Assembly (NCBI GenBank): GCA_003971905.1
Contig: RSEE01000022.1
Span: forward strand, 248,001-312,000
Source of the DNA: Moniliella sp. 'wahieum'
Lineage: Eukaryota > Basidiomycota > Moniliellomycetes > Moniliellales > Moniliellaceae
Direction: 5' to 3'
DNA: 64,000 nt
In this document: one piece after another, positions 12,175-22,461 of the stretch
Layout: each line of letters begins with the position of its first letter
How positions within the stretch are numbered: the first letter of the stretch is position 1
Program-made: the position numbers and the translations under genes
Notes under the pieces: model-generated
Databases searched by the model: none
What the model was told of the DNA's origin: nothing
What the model saw: only the letters and a program-made list of their open reading frames with translations

Positions 12175-14005
12175 TCAATGTCGCCGGTTCTTGAGCAGCG
12201 TGGCGTTCCCCATGTTCAGCTCAAAGTCACGTTTGGGAGGGGGCAATCCGCGCGCGCGAGGAACGCCTTGGGGCATCGTCCCGTGAGGCTGCGCTCCATT
12301 GGGTTGGCTGGGATGCTGACTCGATCTTCCGGTCCCGTGATGCCCTGGGACAAAGCGGTGGGCTGGTGTTTATCTTCCTCTTCGATCGGCTCGGCGTGGA
12401 GGGAGCGAGTAAAGGCTTCTTCGTCAATCCGGTGCACGGCATAGGAGACATCAAACGCGTCCTTCATTGTTGGAGACCGGGAGTGGTGAGACCCAATCCG
12501 GCACGAGCGGCACGGGAAACGGTAGGGTCCGTGGAGCGCAGCACCGATAAGAGGGGCGAGGCGAGTGGCATACCTCGGGCCATCTCCAGTCCGTTCGGGG
12601 TAAGAAAAGGGACGGGCTGAGGGGCACGGCACCAAGGATGTTGCAAGAACTGGTCAATCGTGTATCGTCCCCTGGGGTTGACGGTCAGCAGGTGGCTGAG
12701 CAAGTCTTGCGAATCCGATACATCGTCCCACCAAGGCGAGAGGAAAGTGAATTGCCCCCGCGCCACTTTTCCGTCAGGACGGCAATGCTCTCGTCGTAAA
12801 AGGGGGGGAAACCACAAAGGAACGTATAGAGGACACAACCCAGTGCCCATAGATCCACCGACTTGGTGTAGGAGGACTTGCGCACAATCTCTGGTGCTGT
12901 GTACCCGATCGTTCCACATGGTGAGGTGGCATACCCTCATGTACCACCTTGCTCAGTCCAAAATCCGCAATCTTTACCCGTCCAATCCCGCATCCACCGA
13001 CACCGGGAATGAACTCGCCCTCATCGGCTTTGCCGTGGTCGTACAGCCCGCTTTCCGGACCTTAGACGGGATCAAAGGGATGGGCTCAAACAGAATATTT
13101 CCGGCTTGATATCGCGGTGCACAACGCCAGCCTCTTGGTGCAGGTAGCGGATAGCCTCGGCAACCTGGAGGATAATATGCCTGGCAACGTCTTCGGAAAA
13201 GTAGGTATACTTGGCAATCTGGTGGAACAGTTCTCCACCTTTGACAAGTTCCATCACAAGAAAATAGTGGTTGGCCGACTCGCCAAACTCGAGGAGACGA
13301 AAATGTTGCCATGCGACAGTCTCCTCATGACCTGAACTTCTTGGAGCACGCTGGCATGCTCCGTGGCCCGCTGTCGCCTCCGGAACCGCGGTTGGAGATG
13401 AGACGAAGAGAAATTCTGGGCCTTGTGCACCACCTTGATGGCACACTCTCCTCCCGACTGACGGTGGCGAGCGCGAAAGACGTTGCTAAACGCCCCTTCT
13501 CCCATCTTTTCCAGCAGAACAAAACGCTCGGTCAAACCGGGGTAGACGGGGTGTGTCGCCGGTCACCGTCTTTTCCCTCCGGACCAAATCTTCGGCCGCA
13601 TTGCGATACACCTGTTGCGTAGCATTCTCTTGCCGCACCGAAGAGGCCGGTGCAGCTGGCGGAGAGGCGGGGAAGGAAGTGGCGGGTGTCTTGGGCCATT
13701 CCCCTGTGGACCTTCAGCAGTCTTGGCACCAACGTTGGATTCCACAGAGCTTACTCCCCAAGAGGTGTGGGAGGACCATCGCGTTCGACCTGGTGCTCGC
13801 CCCACTTGGCAGCAACGGCGGGTGCGGCGCGGCCAGGCGGCGGATGAGGTGTTGGAGGCTATCGAGCAACGGCGTTGCCGGCTCTTCGGGCGGGGCGATG
13901 GCGCTTACATGCTCATCGATGTGGGAGGACGACGAAAGGGGTGGCTGAGGAGAAGGAGGCAAGGAGGCAAGGCTCAGCAGCTGGGTGGAAATGTAGCAGC
14001 GCCAT
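12175..14005 (-). CDS. SRK1: SRK1/RCK2-like MAPK-activated protein kinase
   Basis: Ser/Thr kinase of the CaMK-related RCK/Srk1 group, which acts below the stress MAPK Hog1/Sty1 in yeasts. Seen: FVLLEKMGEGAFSNVFRARH (Gly loop), CAIKVVHK (beta-3 Lys), VVHRDIKPE, then NILFE, VKIADFGLSKVV, CGTIGYTAPEIVRKSSYTKS, VDLWALGCVLYTFLCGFPPF and a C-terminal lobe ending in PHPW-type HPW. The family tail is present: FDVSYAVHR followed by FELNMGNATLLKNRRH at the stop (12175). An N-terminal NATQQVYRNAAEDLVRREK segment also matches the family. Frame changes occur at 13098-13100 (KPE-N-I needs one more A), near 12925 and 12780. The start is not settled: ATG 14005 has good context, but an N-terminal intron is likely. 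Confidence 0.82.
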
Positions 14006-14674
14006 AGGTGGTCCAAGCCACAACGCACTGGAAAGAAAGCCGGCGGGCGTTGGCAAAATGGCAGGGAGGGGGCTTATGGAGGCGATTGTGGTGCCAGCGC
14101 GACGACGCGCGCGACCTGAGGCCAGCCCACACTCCCGGCGGTAATCGGTAACGAGGGGGGAGGGAACCAGGCAACCAGGCAACCAGTAAGACGGGCTGGT
14201 TAGACGAGGACCCCCACTTTACACTGCTCAATGCAATATGCAACCCCCCCCACGATCGGGAAAGCCTCGCCTTGCGCCCGATCCTGAGCCTGAGCTGAGA
14301 GCCTTAGCGCTACCGCGCCCAGCACACAGGCCCCAAGCTCCCCTACTGGCTTGCCTGTTGCACCGACCCCATGGTACACAGCACTCGCTTAAGCGCCGCC
14401 ATCGGGTGTGTTCAGCATGCATCAGCCATCTACCTAGCCTCTGTCATCATTTAAACCAGCCCCATCCCATCGACACCTGCGCTTGTCGCCTATGATGCGT
14501 GTTGGCATCACCACCACTGCTTCCAGAAGTTGGCATGGATTATGATGTGATCGATGGGATCTGAGGTCTTGATGCTTGATCGCCCTTATTAAAAGGGTAA
14601 TGCAATTTGCTGGGAACGTCATCTGAAGCAATGCATCTCTTGAATAACTCTTTACATGTTTGCATCGCATGCAA
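14006..14674. other. intergenic: kinase promoter
   Basis: About 670 bases without a gene. It includes the CCTGAGCCTGAGCTGAGAGC word cluster near 14283, which belongs to a family of GCTGAG-type words repeated in other promoters of this window. Confidence 0.4.
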
Positions 14675-14757
14675 GCCTCGCTATTTCAATCGGTAGAATT
14701 TGAGACTCTTACGTTGGAGATCCATCTCACGGTTGTGGGTTCGAGTCCCGTGGGGCG
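14675..14757 (+). tRNA. tRNA-Lys (CTT) with 12-nt intron
   Basis: The acceptor arm GCCTCGC pairs with GTGGGGC (14750-14756, with G-U pairs), with discriminator G. The anticodon stem TGAGA (14701-14705) pairs with TCTCA (14725-14729). Anticodon CTT is at 14708-14710 and the intron at 14712-14723. The D arm is weak (TATTTCAATCGGTAGAAT), so the gene may be degenerate. A T5 run follows at 14762. Confidence 0.75.
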
Positions 14758-14792
14758 TAACTTTTTGGGTCGTATCCAAAATCTGACCTCAT

Positions 14793-14980
14793 TTGGTGGG
14801 GGTCCTGGACGATTTCGTAGCGAGCTGTCGTCGAGGCCATCGGGGGGGTGTGTCGGGGGTGTGTCACGGGTGGTGGTGGGATGGGTGGGTAGGGCTAGGG
14901 TGGTGGGGTGCAACTTGTGAACGAAGGCCCGGAGGCGAAATCGGAGGCCAGTTGGTGGGGGTCCTGGACGATTTCGTAGC
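14793..14980. repeat. pair of 29-bp direct repeats 3' of tRNA-Lys
   Basis: An identical 29-base segment, with core GGGGGTCCTGGACGATTTCG, occurs at 14793-14821 and 14952-14980, 159 bases apart. Similarity extends on both sides with mismatches: an AAATC(T/G)GA motif before, and (G/T)CG(C)TGTCG(T/C)C after. A partial third copy of the right flank (GTAGCTCGCTGTC) lies near 15017. No coding function is apparent. Confidence 0.7.
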
Positions 14981-15740
14981 TCGCTGTCGCCTCGGCACAA
15001 CTCCCAACCCTTCGGGTAGCTCGCTGTCTACCCTCGGCCCTAACCGTTGTCGTCGCCACCACCTCTTCCCTTTCTATTCTCTCTTCCACCCTCCTTTTGA
15101 TACTTGTTGCGAATGAATATCTGCTGGTTGGCGCGCCTCTCCCAGGGACTAAGTGGCTTACGGCCGTGCCTTGTCGCGTCGCCCAATCTCAGGTTCCATC
15201 TTGATCTCGATGCCAGAGTGTGATCTCAGATCTCAGACTCTTCACTTCTCACTCACACTTTTTGTGATACTTTCCATTTTCCCTGTGGATTCAGCCATAT
15301 TCAACCGTTGTTTTACGGTTAGATCTTAGATCTTGGAGCTTTTCTCAGCAGTTCCACACTTCCTGACTCATATAATGGTACTCATCAGATGGCCCACAGT
15401 CTCTCAAGAAATGATGGGGCGGGACCGAATAGATCGCCGGTCGCATAACGTCATTGCGTTGGTAAAATTGAGCCATGTATACTTTGGCGGCACGACGGTA
15501 GTCCCTTGTGCACAGGCACTCTTCTCACAGCCCTCCATCTGGATGAGGCCTCTCAGGGTCTCGTCTCAAAAGTTCTCAGACCTTCAGGTATACATGTCAT
15601 GACCTTATGACCTCCATGTCCGATTTGATTCTTAATGAAACCTGGAGTCCTGATGGTCCTCGAGGGTGATGCAATCGCACTGGTGGTGCTGGTGCTGGTG
15701 GTGGTCTAAAGCAACCAGCAATACCTAGTACAGAGGAACA
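14981..15740. other. gene-poor stretch
   Basis: No gene is supported. Around 15380-15410 there is a short block (GGCCCACAGTCTCTCA, then AATGAT) that recurs in altered form near 23115-23145. A GGTGGTGCTGGTGCTGGTGG stretch lies at about 15682-15705. Confidence 0.4.
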
Positions 15741-16133
15741 TCAAGCAGCGAGTCGCCACCAAGGGCTAAGCTGCGGAACAGGGAAAAACAGGAGAGAGAA
15801 AACAACGGAACTCTCAGGCCTGAGGAGGAACTGAAGGGACATTGTTGGCCAAAGCACGAGCCACCCGATGGCTCTAACATTCTCATCAACGCTGACAGCT
15901 TCGGCCACGAAAGGGGTCCTAGTCTGCCAATGGAGCTTGAAAAGCCAAGTGAAAAACTCTGAAGCGGAACCCGCAGGCACAGCGACTTGCATAGCGAAGA
16001 GAAGGCGGAGACCAATCGATTCTAATAGCAAACCACTCTGATTAAAGAGCTTAATGCGCTTGTCTTGGCCTGCATAGCCGCTTATCCTCTCGGCCATCTC
16101 AACGTCCAACGAGAATGAAATGCTCAAAGACAC
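15741..16133 (-). other. possible degenerate coding segment, 130 codons, unrecognised
   Basis: An uninterrupted minus-strand frame from 16133 to 15741 has rather ordinary amino-acid composition with hydrophobic stretches (FNQSGLLLESIGLRLLFAMQ), unlike the Pro/Arg-rich shadow frames elsewhere. Its 3' half contains a block (about 15838-15886) that recurs, diverged, at 23080-23130, where the matching frame reads into VWPKMSS against VLWPTMS here. That suggests a relic of a dispersed sequence or duplicated gene. No known domain is visible, and the frame may not be coding at all. Confidence 0.25.
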
Positions 16134-17044
16134 AAACGACCCTTCCCTGGACGCGCCTCGCTGAGCTTATACATCTGACGGTTGCATCCTCTGAACAGTG
16201 ACTATATATACTCTCGGGTCTGTTCTGTCACAGAAGAATGATATGTGGCCATGCTCTGTACGAAGGGGTGGGTGCCGATGGTTCATCCAGGCTGTATGTA
16301 ATGGTGTTTTATATACTAGAGGAAAAGGAGAAGCGATCACACGGTAAAACCATCCGTGATGAGGGGAAGAGGCACAAAGGGATCAAGGAAGATCTAGAAC
16401 AGTAGGGTCGTACGCACAGCCAATGGGAATGTGTGTGTGGCCCGTCACGCTCAATGCCCACCATAGAGGAAAGGATACTGAACAGTATATGAGAGCCAAG
16501 ACGGACCTAGTGTCTGCTTCTGTTGGCTTGTGAAGACCAGAGGACGATGGATGAGTGCTGGTGCTGACGGAATACTATCTTCCTCTCTGCTACTACAGAG
16601 ATTCTGATCTTTATAGCCGCGAGATGTTTCAATAAATTTGGGCCTATACGATTCATCTGCCTTCTCCTCCTTTATACCGTCGCTACGGTGGACCATCAGA
16701 ATCGTATATAGGGAGGAAGGGGAAGTGTGCCTCTCGCATCACACATCCACCTCCGCCTGCTTAGCAGGCAGACATAAAAGGCCAATGAAAATGCAGGTGA
16801 TGAGTGCGATCGATCAAAGAAAACATAAAAAAGTCGGCTAGCCCTTCCCTCTCCCATGGAACAACCTGCGCGGGCAAAAAGGCGAGGGAAGGGCGAGGAG
16901 GGCCAGGGCGAGGAGGGGCTCGGTCAGGATATCAACAGGCCGACGCTGAGCTCAAGGGTCGGTTGCGTCCCGATGGAGGCGCCGTCAAGGGACGTAAGGG
17001 TGTCAACGGCGAGAGGGACGGGATGGAAGGACGTCGTCGGGTCA
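16134..17044. other. intergenic
   Basis: 900 bases without a supported gene. The left part is AT-rich, with TATATA at 16203 and 16310; the right part grades into the 3' end of the DUF1752-type gene on the minus strand. I see no RNA gene or repeat. Confidence 0.4.
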
Positions 17045-17937
17045 TCACAGCCTCTGTGCGTCCGACGCGCGTCGCGGCCGCTCATCCGCCACGTGGGATG
17101 GTGGGCGAGGCAAGGCAGATGGGAGAGGTACGTCCATCTCCGCTTCGCTCTCCAACTCGGACACGGACAGCATCGTCCAAGGCGATTTAGAACGCTGATA
17201 CGCCTCGACCGAAATCACACTCTCGTCTTCCGAACCGTGATCCTGCTCTTGCTCTCCTTCTTCCTCGGCCCACTCTTCGTATGCCTTTTCCTGCAACGTT
17301 GGCTTCATCATCGAAGCACTCATACTGGCCGGCGCAAGCTCCTGCCACCGTCGAGCGGGGCGGTAGGCGTGGTAGTAACAAAGGGCAACGACTTGCGATG
17401 CAACGTTGATGGACGTTCCCCCTGTGCCAGCATGCCACCCGACCGGAGCGCAGAAGGCTTGACCGAATGCCGTCGCGCCAACGGCCGGTCCGGCGGGGTA
17501 AAGCGCGTCGACGAAGGCACCCCGTCGCCCGTCGCGCGAGAATGGGGGCTGCCTCTTTCTGGTCAGGGGGAGAAGGCGCGGCGGGACGTGCGCGGCGGCG
17601 GAGCCGGCAAGAAGGGGGTTTGGAAGGTAGGCGGCTCGAGGGAGGGGCAAGGGGCGAAAGGAAGGGGCGAGGCAGCAGCGCTGTTGGCGCGTCCCATGGC
17701 GCGACCTGCAGAGTGCAGGACAGGGAAAGTTCGTCGGGCTGGGGGTGGCCTTCTGGATGGTAAGCAACAGATGTAAGGCGAGCCTGTGGGTGGAGGGTGC
17801 CCCAGGAGCGCCAGGCGGCGTTGCGCATGCGTTCGCCCGTGGCACCCAGCAGGCCCGGGGGGGCCGAGGCGAGAAAGTGGGCAAGCTGGGGGCCGGCGGG
17901 CGTCGGGCTGGAGCTCGAGGGAGAGGGCGCTGCTCAT
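17045..17937 (-). CDS. DUF1752-type (AreA N-terminal-like) regulatory protein, tentative
   Basis: ATG at 17937 gives MSSALSLELQPDARRPP, followed within 40 residues by GATGERMRNAAWRSWGTLHP, which resembles the DUF1752 signature (R-x-x-N-x-x-W-R-x-W) of fungal nitrogen/stress regulators. The middle is Ser/Thr/Pro-rich with basic spots (ARRHSVKPSALRSGG, HRKSLPFVTTTPTAP). The C-terminal part is acidic (EEWAEEEGEQEQDHGSEDES, then SKSPWTMLSVSELESEAEM) and stops at 17045. Two or three frame changes in C or G runs must be crossed, and a large mirrored frame on the plus strand is a shadow. No DNA-binding zinc finger is visible; a cofactor role is inferred. Family call is moderate. Confidence 0.55.
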
Positions 17938-18050
17938 CGGGACGGGTATAGCGATGGGGCAGGAGGCGAGGGGCGAGGGTGGCGGGAGAGGCGCTGGTGG
18001 AGTGGCAGGTCGGGCGCGCACGAGAGGGGTACCAGGGTGGGCGTGCCTAA

Positions 18051-18056
18051 TATATA
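18051..18056 (-). promoter_or_regulatory. TATA-like box of the DUF1752-type gene
   Basis: TATATA, about 114 bases upstream of the ATG at 17937, in an otherwise GC-rich stretch. Confidence 0.45.
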
Positions 18057-19168
18057 CGGGGTGGGGGTGGAGTTTGTGTTGTGCGATCGGGGCGGGGCGA
18101 GGCAGTGGCGAGGAGTGGCAAGGCAGGCGAGGCAGCCGGAGGGCAGTGGCCAGTGGCTAGTGGCTAGTGACGGTGGTGTGACAGGCAGTGCTGCTGTGGG
18201 TTACTAGGTGTGTTTAGCTTGCCGCTGCTGCTGGCTGCTGCACCCCTCTCGTACGCAGGCAGCAAGTAACACAGCGATCCGCGCCAGTGCTCCCGTGCGG
18301 GCGAGAGGGGTGGACTGGGATCTGGGTCGTGCTATTGTGCCGAGCGCGACGAGGTAGAAGCACGCAGCCTGCAGGATATGCGCCCAGCCTGCTGCGGGGT
18401 GTAACACTCCAGCTGAGCAGCTGCGCCAGGCCCAGACTGAGCGTGCTGAGCGCCTGGCCTCCCTCGGCGCCTCAGCGCTGTCCGCTGACAACTCAGTAGC
18501 TGTCTCTGTCGTGCAGGCGCCGCACCAGCCAAGCAGTAACCGGTGTCCGCTGCCCCCGTGCTGCCCCAGGCTGTGTCTGCTCCTCGAAACCCTGGCTAGG
18601 CACACGCCCTTGCCGTGTCCTGCCCGTGCCTGCCCTGCCCCCGCACCCGCCTGCCATGAGACCTGCCCACATCGACACTGCCCGGGGGCGGGGTAGTCGT
18701 CGGCGTGGCCGCGTTATCGATCATCGATTGCCAGGCATCATCGATGGCCTTATTCGCCACCCGGCCTCAGGCTGCCCCGCAGCTGCACCACCCCAGCTGA
18801 TGCACTGATGCCCCATGCATGCCAGGTGACGCATCCAGTTCAACGTTCAACGTTCGCATTCAAGGTTCAAGCGCAAGTATCTTCGAGGAACGTCGACCCT
18901 ACTTAGCTCAGCAGCGCGACTTGGCTTGTCCCACCTGCTGGGGCTCTTTGTGTCGCTCAGGGCCCTGGGGGGCCGCACCATCGGACCTCAGCGCCCTCAG
19001 CGTGCCCCATCCAAACCCAACTGCGAGAACCCAACCCTCTCGCCCCACTCACTCATCAGCCGCAGCGCAGTCTACGCATCAGCCCATCTCCGTCCCCCCG
19101 GTTTCTATTTCTTGCTCCCAACGTCAACCTTCAACAACAATCATCATTTTCCCCTCTCAATCTCCAAA
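18057..19168. other. long intergenic region, word-rich
   Basis: No gene is supported. It holds several of the window's recurring short words: AGTGGCTAGTGGCTAGTGAC at about 18150, ATCGATCATCGAT at 18717, GATGCACTGATGCCCCATGC at 18798, and TTCAACGTTCAACGTTCGC at 18839. The last 80 bases before 19169 are CT-rich with CAACAACAATCATC, as in many fungal promoters and leaders. Confidence 0.45.
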
Positions 19169-19527
19169 ATGGAACAGCAGAAGCAAACTAGTAGTAGCGA
19201 ACTTCCCCCCTTCCACTGCATGTCACTAGAAGAGTACGTGTTACTCGCGCTCAGGCTCTTTAAGCGGCACTCGAATAACGGCCTTAAACTCATCATCAAT
19301 CAGCCCACACACTCTCTTCTTCACGGCTGTGCTTGGCCAAGAAAGCATATACTATTGTACGTTCACCCGCGCTCACGCGGGACATCAGCTGTATCTCAGC
19401 GCTCGGCATCGCAACAGAGGTACGTACCCAGGCCGAGAGTATCATGTCGACAAAAGACAGTGTAAGAATGGGGATCAAAGCACAAAAGGGATGCGTAATG
19501 CGCAGAAGAGCGATCAACGGGTCATAA
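19169..19527 (+). CDS. possible small intron-containing gene, unrecognised
   Basis: ATG at 19169 has good context (CCAAAATGG) after a CT-rich leader and opens MEQQKQTSSSELPPFHCMSL, then EEYVLLALRLFKRHSNNG. Further on, another frame carries KKAYTIVRSPALTRDISC, then ISALGIATEV, then RTQAESIMSTKDSVR, ending at 19527. GTACGT and CTCAG sites between the two could join them. The helix followed by an SALG-type strand and helix vaguely recalls an Alba fold, but I would not name it. It could equally be non-coding. Confidence 0.25.
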
Positions 19528-19628
19528 TAGAACGAGGAGAGGCAGTGAGGTCATCGGAAAGCGCACTAAATATAGTATGCGGTAGTTGTCCGTTAACAAA
19601 AAGCGTAAACACCATCTGTGGCAGGATA

Positions 19629-19664
19629 GTTAGGAGAGCTGTTAGGAGAGCTGTTAGGAGAGCT
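19629..19664. repeat. three exact copies of a 12-bp tandem unit
   Basis: GTTAGGAGAGCT occurs three times head to tail, followed by a partial fourth (GTT). It is isolated and has no coding role in evidence. Confidence 0.85.
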
Positions 19665-20823
19665 GTTCGCAGACAGGTTACAAACTATAAGCAAAGCGTT
19701 AAAGATTGTGCATAGTAGAGGGAGAAGAGGAGGGTACAGTTCTGCCTCAGAGACACTGTCTTTTTGAAAAAGAATGTTGGCACTAATCCAACAATCATAA
19801 TAGGTACACCATAGGGATGAAAGAATGGCATTCGGATGCCACGAGATAATACACGACGTGGGCGACTTCGTGTGTGTCGGGGAGAGGAGGCGTGCACGTA
19901 ATGGTCGCTTCTTGGTTCTGTTTTTGTTTTGTGCAAGTCGATACGAGGTGAAGGGAGGCAGAGAAGAAACCAGCAGTACGACAAATGGGCGAGACTTGCG
20001 AGACTTGGGCACGGAGTTACAGGGCCGCGTTTTGGGGCAAAGAGCGCGTTCGTGTGTGTTCTCTACTATCATCCTGAGGCCATTCCCCACGGTGTTTGCA
20101 GGATGTTGATAACACACGCTGTCAAAGTTTGGCTGATCTCGCTCCTATTTCCAATTTCGTCATCCCGAGCGTCTCGCCCCTTCCCTGTTTTCCCACTTCG
20201 CACCATGTCCTCCGTCTGGTCTTCCTTCTTCCCCAACGATCGCTACATCCCGTTTGACCTAGTTCCAACTCTCGTCTCCCTCGCATTAGCCCAAGAGCGA
20301 TCGTTACTGATAACCAAAACAACGACGGATATGACCGATAGTTGCAACTAGACTATAGGCTGCTACGTGTGGTTCTGGCGTCACTACAAAGGGGGGATTC
20401 GTTTCATTCATCCGAAGACAATTCAATTCAGTACGATCGCCCCGCGGTATATTGGAAAGCGAAAAAGGAGAATATAAGTAAAAGGATCCGATTCCCGTGA
20501 CGGGGTCGGACGCGTCCGGCACTTGACCGGAGGGACCAGATGATTTTTGGTCGTTATATGCTCCAATAATGGCGCAGCGACGAGTAGTAGATCGATAAAC
20601 CCTGAGGCAGGGCCGAGGGAGCGATGTGCTCGACCTCGTTAAATCTGTCCTTCTCATCGCTCATCAGGAGAGAGGGGGCCCACGCCCAGCATGTTGCCAA
20701 CCCATTGGGTGGCGTGGGGTACACAGTAGGAGCGGTGGACATCTTCCTACCATACACTCGACATGCCCGACTGGATTTTGTGGTCGGGCGCTGGACCGAG
20801 TAAAAAAGTAAACCGGATAACGG
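19665..20823. other. intergenic
   Basis: About 1.15 kb downstream of the pseudokinase gene. Several short open frames exist on both strands, none with a recognisable domain. Base composition is balanced, and I see no RNA gene. Confidence 0.45.
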
Positions 20824-22461
20824 TTACTGCGGCAGGTGAATGTTGCGTGGGTAGTCCGTGCCACGCTGGAGGTCAAAAAAGCGGTGCTTCAAGGCCTGCT
20901 CGGCCGAGATGCGCAGATTGGGGTCCGGCTCGAGAAGTTGACCGACAAGGTCCCGGAAGCAAATGTCGTAGCTCATGTACTTTGCTTCGTTCTGGTGGTA
21001 CTGGTACCGCGAAAGTGGGGTGGAGGCGATCGGCTTGGTGGTGCGCACAGTGCCATCGGGTAAGAAGAGCTGCTGACGCTTGTCGGCCGGAAGATTGGCC
21101 AGCAGGATGTTGGGCATCACACCCAGCGCGCTCTGCATCTGCGCCAAGAGGGGTGTGTCGCTGGCCTCAAAGGCGTGCTTCTCTGCTTTGTACTGGTTGT
21201 ACGCCTCCTGCGTTGGCCAGACATCGCGGCTGATGGGGCCCAAATGGCAGCTTGCCCGTCATCAACTCCAGCATCACACACCCAGCTGCCCACATGTCGA
21301 GGGGAGCCGACCAGGCGTGGGTGCCAAGCAGAGCCTCGGGTGGAAGATAGGCCTTGGGAAGCGCACTCGGTTTGGTGCTGGGACGAATGCGGATGTTACC
21401 CGCACCAGTCATGTGGACCATTGGCGAAGAGAGGAACGGAACCACCTCCCCGTCCTTGGAGGGATTGGGGATGAGAGCGGCGGCGGTGCTGTCGAACCGA
21501 ATGTGTTCTGCGGTCAGATTGCCATGGACGAAGCCCTGGTCATGAAGAGAGGCGAGAAAGAGAAGGAGTTGCTTCATGATGGCCTGAATGTGCTCCAGTG
21601 GGAGTCCACGGCCATGGAGATCGTGCTTAATAAAGCGGTCCAGCGTGCAAGCCTTGTTGTCAAACACGATGCAAAGGCGGTCGTGGTTGTAGAGAAACAC
21701 CTCGCGCACATGCACCCAGCCAATGACGTCCGGCTTCATGGCTCCCACTGCATGCAGGATCCGGGCCTGGCGCATGCTCTCGGCACGCATGTCCGTAGCG
21801 GTGTGGCTGACATTGATCACCACCTCTTGGTTGGTGACCATGTCATGGCCAGCATTGCATGTCCATAGGGGGTCTTGCCACGGTCCCCGGTAATGATGTA
21901 TCGCTGCGCCAGAAGATAGGCGCAGCTGTCGCTCCGAGAAAAACGGAGGATGGGGCCAATGACTTGAGTGCCACCATGCTGGCGAGATTGTCCAGTTCCA
22001 CTGGATCGGCTTGCACCTCGTCGGCAACAGCAGGCTGCACGTGAATATCAGAGTTAGCTTCCAAGTTGTGGGTGCATGTAGGGGAGAGAGGACGTACGCT
22101 GGATTTTCATTGGATAGGGTGAGAAATAATGAGTGGTTTGTTGTCTTCAGCGATGCGAGCATGCTTCACTTGATGCCGTTTGGGAGGGCGGTGTACCAAA
22201 AGTGGCAAAGACGTTCTCATTCGCGCGCTTGCACAACACGGGAGGGGGCGTCGTGGCGGGTACAACCCCGGCAGCGGTGGCGATGGCGGCAGGTGGTGGT
22301 GCTGCGCCACCAGGCGTCCGATGAGGACAGCGCCGGTGGCGTGGCGCCGGCGTGGCAGATTGCAAATCGGCCGGGGCATCGGAAGCGGGGACGAAACAGG
22401 GGGAGGAGTGGGTATCAATGGTGCCGCGGCCGCCGGGCGTGGGAGGGGAGGGATAAGGCAA
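20824..22461 (-). CDS. LAMMER/CLK-like pseudokinase
   Basis: A kinase fold of the CMGC type without the catalytic signatures. The beta-3 motif reads EVVINVSH (Asn where VAIK has Lys). The helix C position reads SMRQARILHAV without the Glu. The catalytic loop reads FVHGNLTAEHIRF in place of HRDLKPEN, and the DFG region reads VHMTGAGN. The scaffold is kept: LPLEHIQAIMKQLLLFLASL, YLPPEALLG (for APE), LDMWAAGCVMLELMTGKLPF, and the C-lobe DLVGQLLEPDPNLRISAEQA with LKHRFF. The C-lobe segment LLAQMQSALGVMP sits where LAMMER kinases have EHLAMME..LG..P. An intron (start GTACGT near 22097, CTAAC, end GTGCAG near 22034) separates a Pro/Ala-rich N-terminus. Start is uncertain (ATG 22461 proposed). Role unknown; scaffold or allosteric partner is the usual guess. 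Confidence 0.72.

Noticed and set aside
62-12925. Pseudogene status for the genes with frame breaks
   Set aside because: Breaks fall mainly in homopolymers, occur equally in essential genes, and family motifs continue unchanged on both sides.
13553-13948. Plus-strand gene opposite the kinase N-terminus
   Set aside because: Gly/Arg-rich shadow; the minus strand has the RCK-family NATQQVYRNAAEDLV segment.
15741-16133. Transposase or reverse-transcriptase fragment
   Set aside because: No catalytic motif, terminal repeat or target-site duplication could be seen, so no mobile-element class is claimed.
16856-17776. Plus-strand open frame of 306 codons
   Set aside because: Arg/Gly-rich composition typical of antisense GC-rich DNA; the minus strand shows the DUF1752-like motif and an acidic tail.
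18926-19465. Plus-strand frame of 179 codons
   Set aside because: Mixed CT-rich leader and unrelated sequence; only the part from 19169 has a plausible start, listed with low confidence.
19629-19664. CRISPR-like array
   Set aside because: Three abutting 12-base units with no spacers in a eukaryotic genome; a plain tandem repeat.
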